Positions 15,146 to 20,282 of a stretch of 20,282 bases of DNA are shown here, one piece after another. How positions within the stretch are numbered: the stretch's first letter is position 1; the number at the start of each line of letters is the position of its first letter. The notes under the pieces were generated by a model. That model saw only the letters and a program-made list of their open reading frames with translations, had not been told where the DNA came from and searched no databases. The DNA comes from an uncultured Comamonadaceae bacterium (GTDB taxonomy: Bacteria > Pseudomonadota > Gammaproteobacteria > Burkholderiales > Burkholderiaceae): positions 1 to 20,282 of the forward strand of contig CAMLQP010000022.1 in NCBI GenBank assembly GCA_946482115.1, given 5' to 3'. The translations under genes were made by a program, and so were the position numbers.

Positions 15146-15904
15146 TCAGTTCCCGAGATAGGCATCGAGCACCTGCCTGTTGGCACGGATTTCGTCCGGC
15201 GTGCCCACGGCCAGCACCTGGCCCTCCACCATCACCATGATGCGGTGGCACAGATCCATCACGAAGTCCATGTTGTGCTCGATCACCACGAAGCTGCTGC
15301 GCTTGCTGCCCTGCGGGTTGCGGTTGAGATCCTTCAGCAGCGTGCTGATGCCACCCACCAGCGACGGGTTGACACCCGCGCAGGGCTCGTCGAGCAGCAC
15401 CAGGTCGGGCTCGCTCATGAAGGCCATGGCGATGTCCACCAGTTTCTGCTGGCCATAGGACAGCTCGCCGGCCTTCTTGTCGGCCACATGGCGGATGCGG
15501 AAACGGTCGATCAGCGCGTCGGCGCGCGCACCCAGGCCCGAATCGGGCGGCGCGAACATGCGGCTGAACAGGCTGCCCCGATGCTCCTGCGCGGCCACGA
15601 TCAGGTTGTCGCGCACGCTCATCTTGCCGAACACCTGCAGCGTCTGGAAGGTGCGGCCCACCCCCTTGCGGCTGAGCGCCAGCGGCCCCAGGTGCGTCAC
15701 GTCCTCGCCATTGAGCTCGATGCGTCCCTCGTCGGGCGTGATCTGGCCCAGCATGCTGTTGAACAGCGTGGTCTTGCCCGAACCGTTGGGGCCGATGACG
15801 CCGAAGATCTCGCCTGGCTTCACCTCGAAGCTGACCCCGCCCACGGCCTGGATGGCGCCGTAGGCCTTCTTCAGCCCGTCCACCTTGAGCAGCGGCGCGC
15901 TCAT
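15146..15904 (-). CDS. livG: Liv-type ABC transporter ATP-binding protein LivG
   Basis: A 252-aa ATPase. Walker A GPNGSGKTT at 38-46, Q-loop RTFQTLQVF at about 84-92, variant signature LSYGQ at 148-152 (LSYGQQKLVDIAMAF is typical of LivG), Walker B LVLLDEPCAGVNP at 168-180 and switch His in VIEHNMDFV. Glu in LLDEP provides the catalytic base. The ATG at 15904 overlaps the livM stop as ATGA. Confidence 0.95.
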   Translation of the reverse strand: MSAPLLKVDGLKKAYGAIQAVGGVSFEVKPGEIFGVIGPNGSGKTTLFNSMLGQITPDEGRIELNGEDVTHLGPLALSRKGVGRTFQTLQVFGKMSVRDNLIVAAQEHRGSLFSRMFAPPDSGLGARADALIDRFRIRHVADKKAGELSYGQQKLVDIAMAFMSEPDLVLLDEPCAGVNPSLVGGISTLLKDLNRNPQGSKRSSFVVIEHNMDFVMDLCHRIMVMVEGQVLAVGTPDEIRANRQVLDAYLGN

Positions 15905-16893
15905 GCCCGCCCCCTTTCGCCGGCAGCCCTGGCGGCCGCCTGCCGCGCGGCCGACGCCTCGCGCGCGAGCCGGCGCTCACGCAGCCGTTCGGGGATGGAC
16001 AGCAGCCCGTCGGGCAGCCAGATCATCAGAACCACCACGGCGGCACCGAACACGAACAGGTACCAGGCCTGCGCGAAGCGCAGCCATTCGGGCAGGATCA
16101 CGCCCACCGCGGCGCCCAGCACGGGCCCCAGGAAGTAGCCCGGCCCGCCCACCACCACCATCAGGTACATCATGATGGATGCACCGACGGTGAACGGCGC
16201 CGGCTCGATGAACTGCACCAGGCTGGCGAACAGGGCCCCCGCGATGCCCGCGTACGCCGCGCCGATGGCGAACGACAGCAGCGTGTAGGTGCGCGTGTCC
16301 ACGCCCAGGCTCTCGGCGCGGATGGGGTTGTCGCGCAGCGCGGTGAAGGCCTTGCCCCAGGGGGAACGCAGCAGGCCCCACAGCAGCGCCGCCAAAACCA
16401 CGGTGGTGGCCAGCACGAAGTGGTAGTAGGCCAGATTGCCCTCCAGGCTGAGTCCGAACAGCGACGGGCGCGCGATGTTGTTGATGCCGAAGGTGCCGCC
16501 GGTCAGCCATTCCTCGTTGCGCATCACCAGCCACACCGCCGTGTTGAAGCCCAGCGTGGCAAACGCGAGGTAGATGGTCTGGACCCGCAGCGCCGGAAAG
16601 CCCAGGATCAGCCCCACCACGAAGCAGATCAGCATGGCAGCGGGCAGGCCGACCCAGAAGCTGATGCCGGCCTTCATGAGGATGGCGACGGTGTAGGCGC
16701 CGATGCCGAAGAAGGCCGCGTGGCCGAGCGACTTCTGGCCCGCGTAGCCCACGGTCAGGTTCAGCCCCATGGTGGCGATGATGAACACCAGCCAGTAGGT
16801 CAGCAGGTAGACGCCGTAGTTCTTGAGGAAATGCGGCGCCACCAGCAGCGCCGCCAGCGCCAGAACGCCCAGGGCGAGTGAGAGCTTCTTCAT
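15901..16893 (-). CDS. livM: Liv-type ABC transporter permease LivM
   Basis: A 330-aa inner-membrane permease with many hydrophobic segments from residue 4 onward. The family motif GYAGQKSLGHAAFFGIGAY (49-67) and the cytoplasmic coupling loop with GKAFTALRDNPIRAESLGVD are both present, the latter contacting the ATPases. After WLPDGLLSIPERL the protein ends in a basic, Ala/Arg-rich tail of about 30 residues. The ATG at 16893 overlaps the livH stop as ATGA; a longer upstream open frame is within livH and not used. Confidence 0.95.
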   Translation of the reverse strand: MKKLSLALGVLALAALLVAPHFLKNYGVYLLTYWLVFIIATMGLNLTVGYAGQKSLGHAAFFGIGAYTVAILMKAGISFWVGLPAAMLICFVVGLILGFPALRVQTIYLAFATLGFNTAVWLVMRNEEWLTGGTFGINNIARPSLFGLSLEGNLAYYHFVLATTVVLAALLWGLLRSPWGKAFTALRDNPIRAESLGVDTRTYTLLSFAIGAAYAGIAGALFASLVQFIEPAPFTVGASIMMYLMVVVGGPGYFLGPVLGAAVGVILPEWLRFAQAWYLFVFGAAVVVLMIWLPDGLLSIPERLRERRLAREASAARQAAARAAGERGRA

Positions 16894-17765
16894 ACCTTGC
16901 GCTCCACCCGTCTGCCCAGTAGGCCCTGCGGCTTGAACAGGATCACGACCATGAATATCACCAACGCCACGGCGTCCTTGTAGGCGGGCGAGATGTAGGC
17001 TGCGGCCAGGTTCTCGCACACGCCCACGATCAGGCCACCCAGCAGCGCACCCCGGCTGTTGTTGAAGCCGCCGATGATGGCGGCGAAGAAGGCCTTGGTG
17101 CCCAGGCTCTCGCCCATGTCGAACTTGGCGAGGTAGGTGGGCGTGACCAGCAGCGCGGCGGCTACGGCCAGCACCGCGTTGATGGCGAAGGTGTAGAAAA
17201 TCATGCGCGGCACGTTGATGCCCAGCACCGTGGCGCTCTCGGTGTTCTGCGCCACCGCCTGCATGGCGCGGCCGGTGACGGTCTGCCCCAGGAAGGCCTG
17301 CGTCAGCAGCACCAGGCCCAGCGCCACCCCGAAGGTGCCGATGTCGGACGCCGAGACGGTCACGCCGGCCACCTGGAACAGTGTGTCGGGGAACAGGCTG
17401 GGAAAGGGATGGGCCTCGGCGCTGTAGCCGGCCCGCAGGCCGTTGCGCATGGCGATGGCCAGGCCGATGGTGGCCACCACGATGGGCATCATGCCGTACT
17501 TGAACAGCGGATCGACGATGCCGCGCTTGAACACCCAGCCCAGCACCACCGTGGCGAGCACGCAGGTGGCGACGAAGGACAGCCACAGCGGCAGCCCCGC
17601 GGCCAGGAAAGCCAGCATGGCGAAGGCCGGCAGCATCACGAACTCGCCCTGGGCGAAGTTGATGGTGCCGCTGGCCTGCCACAGCAGCGTGAAGCCCAGC
17701 GCGGCCAGCGCGTAGATCGCACCCGTGGCCATGCCGCTGAAGAGCAGTTGCAGGAAATCAACCAT
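16890..17765 (-). CDS. livH: Liv-type ABC transporter permease LivH
   Basis: A 291-aa inner-membrane permease, partner of LivM. It begins with GMATGAIYALAALGFTL and NFAQGEFVML (about 36-45), both typical of LivH, and carries the coupling loop GRAMQAVAQNTESATVLGIN and the conserved GGFNNSRGALLGGLIVGVCEN. The ATG at 17765 follows the livK stop by 59 nt, a gap that contains a strong hairpin with a T-tract, so expression is probably lower than that of livK. Confidence 0.95.
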   Translation of the reverse strand: MVDFLQLLFSGMATGAIYALAALGFTLLWQASGTINFAQGEFVMLPAFAMLAFLAAGLPLWLSFVATCVLATVVLGWVFKRGIVDPLFKYGMMPIVVATIGLAIAMRNGLRAGYSAEAHPFPSLFPDTLFQVAGVTVSASDIGTFGVALGLVLLTQAFLGQTVTGRAMQAVAQNTESATVLGINVPRMIFYTFAINAVLAVAAALLVTPTYLAKFDMGESLGTKAFFAAIIGGFNNSRGALLGGLIVGVCENLAAAYISPAYKDAVALVIFMVVILFKPQGLLGRRVERKV

Positions 17766-17776
17766 GTGTAGACCGT

Positions 17777-17802
17777 AAAAAAACCCCGGCCCGGGCCGGG
17801 GT
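17777..17802 (-). terminator. Intra-operon terminator/attenuator between livK and livH
   Basis: Bases 17783-17802 form a perfect 20-bp palindrome (ACCCCGGCCC and its mirror). On the minus strand it is followed by seven T (17783-17777), so it meets the usual form of an intrinsic terminator. It lies 22 nt after the livK stop and 11 nt before the livH ATG, so partial termination would leave excess livK mRNA and the structure could also shield the livH ribosome-binding site. Confidence 0.8.
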
Positions 17803-17824
17803 GCTGACTTCGCTCAGGTATCCG

Positions 17825-18973
17825 TCACTTCTTGGGCGCGTTGAGCGGCGGCAGGGTGGCTACCACCTCCTGCTTGCCGTTCTTCACCTCCACCAGGAAG
17901 CTCTCGCGGTCCAGATCGCCGTTCTGGTCGAAGGCCACGTCCATGATGACGCCTGGCTGCTGCCTGGCCGTGATGGTCAGGCCCTTCATCGCCTGCGCCA
18001 CCGCCTTGCGGTCGAGCTTGCCCACCTTTTCGATCGCCGCCTTCATGGTGTAGACGCCGGTGTAGCCCTTGATGCCGTTGTGGTCCGAGATGTACTTGTA
18101 GTCCTGGTAGAACTTCGCCTTGAACTTGAGCATCTCGGGGATTGGCGCGTCGACGGTCAGCCCCACGTGGGCCACGGCGCCGTTGGCCGCCTCGCCGGCC
18201 AGCTCGATCACCTTCTGGCCGGTCAGCGTGGTCTCGCCGATGATGGGCTTGTTCCAGCCCTGCTTGCGCAGCTCGCGCAGCGCGCGGGCCGATTCCTCTT
18301 CGTTGGTGTAGACGAACACCGCGTCGGCGTTGGCCTGCTTGGCGCGCAGCACGGCGGCCGAGAAGTCGACCTGCCCCGAGTCGGTGGAAATCTCCGCCAC
18401 GACTTTGGTCGAGGTGCCGGCCAGCGCCTTCTTGACCATGTCCAGACCACCCTTGCCGAAGTCGTTGTTGACATAGATGATGGCCAGGTCCTTGGACTTG
18501 GTGGTGATGTAGCGGGCCACCTTGGGCATGGCACTGGCCTGGGTGAAGCTGGTGCGGAACACGTAGGGGTTGCCCTGCTGCGTGATCGCCGCGGCCTCGC
18601 CACCGGTCCAGTTGGGCACTTCGGCGCGGCGGCTCTCGGCCATGCTCACCATGATGGAGCCGGAGAACACCGGGCCGAAGATGGCGAACACCCCATCGTC
18701 CACCGCCTTCTGCGTCAGGCCCTTGGCCACCCCGGGGTTGCTCTGGGTGTCGCTGGTCACGGTCTCGATCTTGCGGCCCAGGATGCCGCCGGCCGCGTTG
18801 ATCTCCTTCACCGCGAGTTCGACGCCGTTCTTGAAGTTGGTGCCGGCGGTGGCGCCCGCCCCCGACAGTTCGACGATGTTCGCGATCTTGATGGTCTGCT
18901 GGGCCTGGGCGCCTGCACCGGCGGCCAGCGCCATGGCGGCCACCAGCAGTTTCAGGGTCAGTCGTTTTTTCAT
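17825..18973 (-). CDS. livK: Periplasmic substrate-binding protein of Liv-type ABC transporter
   Basis: A 382-aa binding protein of the type I periplasmic fold (Peripla_BP_6). Signal peptide MKKRLTLKLLVAAMALAAGA with cleavage after AQA at 22-24. The mature protein starts QQTIKIANIVELSGAGATAG, then has GVELAVKEINAAGGILGRKIE, FGPVFSGSIMVSMAE and YVNNDFGKGGLDMVKKAL, all typical of the family. The ATG at 18973 has GGAG 6 nt upstream; the open frame further upstream crosses the promoter region. Sequence alone does not show the ligand. Members near this fold carry amino acids, amides, urea or aromatic acids; the divergent PcaR-like regulator favours an aromatic ligand here, as inference. Confidence 0.93.
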   Translation of the reverse strand: MKKRLTLKLLVAAMALAAGAGAQAQQTIKIANIVELSGAGATAGTNFKNGVELAVKEINAAGGILGRKIETVTSDTQSNPGVAKGLTQKAVDDGVFAIFGPVFSGSIMVSMAESRRAEVPNWTGGEAAAITQQGNPYVFRTSFTQASAMPKVARYITTKSKDLAIIYVNNDFGKGGLDMVKKALAGTSTKVVAEISTDSGQVDFSAAVLRAKQANADAVFVYTNEEESARALRELRKQGWNKPIIGETTLTGQKVIELAGEAANGAVAHVGLTVDAPIPEMLKFKAKFYQDYKYISDHNGIKGYTGVYTMKAAIEKVGKLDRKAVAQAMKGLTITARQQPGVIMDVAFDQNGDLDRESFLVEVKNGKQEVVATLPPLNAPKK

Positions 18974-19000
18974 GCTTGTCTCCGGGTTATGTGCTGAAGT

Positions 19001-19043
19001 GGCGGACGGACCCGCCTGCCAGGGCCTGACTGTAAGCAGGCCC
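19001..19043 (-). promoter_or_regulatory. Two hairpins in the livK upstream region
   Basis: GGCGG (19001-19005) pairs with CCGCC (19012-19016), and GGGCCTG (19022-19028) pairs with CAGGCCC (19037-19043). Both would be in the livK leader if transcription starts near the regulator sites. No convincing livK promoter is seen; TTGCGA with a 19-nt gap to TGTGAT on the minus strand is the best candidate and would need an activator. Confidence 0.3.
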
Positions 19044-19075
19044 ACCAACCGCCTTGACAAAGTCATCACACTTGC

Positions 19076-19112
19076 CGAACGGTGATTGTTCGCAACTGTC
19101 CGATAATCGCAC
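19076..19112. promoter_or_regulatory. Predicted PcaR/PcaU-type operator
   Basis: GTCCGATAATCGCAC at 19098-19112 matches 14 of 15 bases of GTTCGATAATCGCAC, the consensus I recall for Pseudomonas putida PcaR. A GTTCG half-site lies exactly 10 bp upstream (19088-19092) and an inverted CGAAC at 19076-19080. A palindrome plus a 10-bp-phased direct repeat is the layout described for PcaU sites. The cluster sits between livK and the iclR-type gene, overlapping the latter's -10. Confidence 0.65.
19102..19107 (+). promoter_or_regulatory. Candidate -10 of the iclR-type gene
   Basis: GATAAT, five of six to the -10 consensus, 33 nt before the ATG. No good -35 lies 16-18 nt upstream. It is inside the predicted operator, so autorepression is expected. 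Confidence 0.4.
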
Positions 19113-19139
19113 GTCTCACGGGTATACCCTAGATCGTCC

Positions 19140-19925
19140 ATGGCCACCTCCCCACCTGCCTCCCACGCCCCCCTGGACCGGCGCGACTGGATCGCCGGCC
19201 TCGAGAAAGGTCTGGCGCTGATCGAGGTGTTCGACGCCGAACACTCGCGCCTGACGGCCACCCAGGTGGCCCAGCGCTGCGGCCTCACGCGCACCGCGGC
19301 GCGGCGCCACCTGCTGACGCTGCGCCACCTGGGCTATGTGGGCAGCGACGGCAAGCTGTTCTGGCTCACGCCTCGCATCCTGCGGCTCGGCCAGGCCTAC
19401 CTCGATTCGGCCCGGCTGCCGCGCGCGGTGCAGCCCTACCTGCAGCGGGTGGCCGCCGGCACCGGCGAGTCGGCCTACGCGGCGGTGCTGGACCAGGACG
19501 AGGTGGTCTACGTGGCGCGCAGCACCAGCCTGCGCCACCTGCATACCGGCTACCTGCAGGGCTCCCGGGTGCAGGCGCACCTGTCGGCGGCCGGTCTGGT
19601 CATCCTGGGCGCGCTGGGGCCCAGCTACTGGGACGCCTGGCTCGCGCGCACCACGCTGCGGCCCTATTCATCACACACCGTGCTGGACAAGGAACACCTG
19701 CGGCAGTCGTTCGCGCTGGCGCGTGAACACGGCTGGGCGCTGTCGGAACAACAGCTGGAGATGAACTACCGCGGCGTCGCCGTGCCGCTGTACGACCACA
19801 CCGACAGGCTGCTGGGCGCGATCAGCGTGTCCATGCCCATGAACAGCGAGACCCCGGAGACCGCCGTGCGCCGCGTGCTGCCGGTGCTGCAGGAGACCGC
19901 GCGCGCGATGCGCCTGGCGCTGTGA
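19140..19925 (+). CDS. IclR family regulator, PcaR/PcaU/PobR type
   Basis: A 261-aa regulator. Near the N-terminus, LEKGLALIEVFD (21-32) begins the winged helix, with the helix-turn-helix TATQVAQRCGLTRTAARRHL at about 39-58 and a wing reaching LGYVGSDGKLFWLTPRIL. The effector domain follows (SAYAAVLDQDEVVYVAR, then LSAAGLVILGAL, MNYRGVAVPLYD and GAISVSMPM). The overall pattern is that of the PcaR/PcaU/PobR group, whose effectors are protocatechuate, 4-hydroxybenzoate or beta-ketoadipate. No catabolic pca or pob gene is in the window; the divergent neighbour is the Liv-type operon, which is therefore the likely target. The ATG at 19140 lacks a clear Shine-Dalgarno. The GGGTATACCC palindrome at 19120-19129 lies in the leader. 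Confidence 0.88.
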   Translation: MATSPPASHAPLDRRDWIAGLEKGLALIEVFDAEHSRLTATQVAQRCGLTRTAARRHLLTLRHLGYVGSDGKLFWLTPRILRLGQAYLDSARLPRAVQPYLQRVAAGTGESAYAAVLDQDEVVYVARSTSLRHLHTGYLQGSRVQAHLSAAGLVILGALGPSYWDAWLARTTLRPYSSHTVLDKEHLRQSFALAREHGWALSEQQLEMNYRGVAVPLYDHTDRLLGAISVSMPMNSETPETAVRRVLPVLQETARAMRLAL

Positions 19926-19928
19926 ACG

Positions 19929-19958
19929 AAAAAGCCCCGGTTTCTGGGAAACCGGGGC
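19929..19958 (-). terminator. Rho-independent terminator of tRNA-Val, shared with the iclR-type gene
   Basis: GCCCCGGTTT (19934-19943) pairs perfectly with AAACCGGGGC (19949-19958) across a 5-nt loop. On the minus strand it is followed by five T, 9 nt after the tRNA CCA end. On the plus strand the same hairpin lies 8 nt past the regulator stop codon but without T-tract. Confidence 0.8.
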
Positions 19959-19967
19959 CTGGGTGTC

Positions 19968-20044
19968 TGGTAGGCGCAATTGGATTCGAACCAACGACCC
20001 CCACCATGTCAAGGTGGTGCTCTAACCAACTGAGCTATGCGCCT
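19968..20044 (-). tRNA. tRNA-Val(GAC), with encoded CCA
   Basis: Acceptor AGGCGCA pairs with TGCGCCT over 7 bp, followed by discriminator A and encoded CCA (19970-19968). D-arm AGCTCAGTTGGTTAGAGC; anticodon stem CCACC/GGTGG with loop TTGACAT, so anticodon GAC at 20010-20008; T-arm GGTTCGAATCC. The core matches the E. coli GAC valine tRNA as I recall it. It reads GUC and GUU. Confidence 0.96.
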
Positions 20045-20048
20045 TCAG

Positions 20049-20088
20049 CGAATCGCCTTCGCAAAGCGATTCGAAGCCTTAGATTGTA
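20049..20088 (-). promoter_or_regulatory. tRNA-Val promoter -10 and leader hairpin
   Basis: TACAAT on the minus strand at 20083-20088, in the 12-base context CTGCTACAATCT also seen at rpsB. No good -35 is seen. Between it and the tRNA, CGAATCGC (20049-20056) pairs with GCGATTCG (20066-20073) over 8 bp with a 9-nt loop. The hairpin would be part of the precursor leader removed by RNase P, or may serve to end relA transcription; there is no T-tract. Confidence 0.5.
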
Positions 20089-20115
20089 GCAGCTTTCAAC
20101 GGCGCTTTTCCGGGC

Positions 20116-20282
20116 TCACTTGCGCCGCACCACACGCACGCCGGGCACATCGCCCACCACCGCCATCACGCGCGAGACGCGCGAGGCGTCGGTCACTTCC
20201 ACGGTGAAGGTCATCCACGCGATGCCCTTGACCGACTGCGTCTGCACGCCGATGACGTTGATCTTCTCGCGCGCGAACACGT
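20116..20282 (-). CDS. relA: RelA/SpoT-family (p)ppGpp synthetase, C-terminal fragment
   Basis: The last 54 or so codons of a minus-strand gene that enters from beyond the window end. The translation FAREKINVIGVQTQSVKGIA, then WMTFTVEVTDASRVSRVM and VVGDVPGVRVVRRK, is the C-terminal ACT (RRM-like) regulatory domain of RelA/SpoT enzymes, which sense uncharged tRNA on the ribosome. The ending VPGV-x-VVRR(K) and NV-GV-TQSVK favour RelA over SpoT. The catalytic domains are outside the window. The stop TGA is at 20116-20118, 72 nt before tRNA-Val on the same strand. Confidence 0.85.
   Translation of the reverse strand, partial: VFAREKINVIGVQTQSVKGIAWMTFTVEVTDASRVSRVMAVVGDVPGVRVVRRK

Noticed and set aside
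19054..19059. Perfect TTGACA as the -35 of the iclR-type gene
   Set aside because: No -10-like sequence lies 15-20 nt downstream.
18974..19294. N-terminal extension of livK
   Set aside because: It would run across the regulator sites and into the divergent gene; the signal peptide begins at 18973.

Overview
The window is high-GC DNA (roughly two thirds G+C by eye) from a betaproteobacterium, most likely order Burkholderiales and near Comamonadaceae. This rests on recognised protein sequences (PhaR, RNase R, RimO, RelA, NnrE/NnrD), TACAAT-type -10 boxes and dense minus-strand housekeeping genes. The genus cannot be fixed from sequence alone. No insertion sequence, phage gene, CRISPR array or origin was seen.

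Layout. (1) 1-65: start of rpsB, leaving the window on the minus strand, with its promoter and structured leader. (2) 277-4452, plus strand: tight three-gene run of amidase, DadA-type D-amino-acid dehydrogenase and bifunctional NAD(P)HX epimerase/dehydratase. (3) 4493-7309, minus: yggT and rnr (RNase R). (4) 7358-7442, plus: tRNA-Leu(CAG), with its own promoter and terminator. (5) 7546-8931, minus: rimO. (6) 9021-12194: accessory cassette. An EthA-type Baeyer-Villiger monooxygenase and an alpha/beta hydrolase overlap by 4 nt on the minus strand, with a divergent TetR regulator on the plus strand. (7) 12219-12764, minus: phaR. (8) 12885-14327, minus: an unrecognised exported 480-aa protein. (9) 14413-18973, minus: a complete branched-chain-amino-acid-type ABC transporter in the order livK-H-M-G-F. 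(10) 19140-19925, plus: a divergent IclR-family regulator of the PcaR/PcaU/PobR type. (11) 19968-20044, minus: tRNA-Val(GAC). (12) 20116-20282, minus: the C-terminal end of RelA.

How the parts may work together. The monooxygenase would turn a ketone into an ester and the hydrolase would split it. Two inverted repeats three helical turns apart lie over the predicted promoter and are probable operators of the TetR protein; the arrangement resembles ethA/ethR of Mycobacterium tuberculosis. In the transporter region, the livK-iclR intergenic space holds a sequence matching 14 of 15 bases of the PcaR consensus as I recall it, plus 10-bp-phased half-sites. This suggests that the Liv-type transporter carries an aromatic or beta-ketoadipate-pathway-related acid rather than leucine. 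A palindromic hairpin followed by seven T between livK and livH probably raises binding protein over permease.

Nothing here is a clearly new defence or mobile system. The best leads are the two regulated modules (monooxygenase/TetR and Liv/IclR), the unknown exported protein, and the shared-centre divergent promoters.
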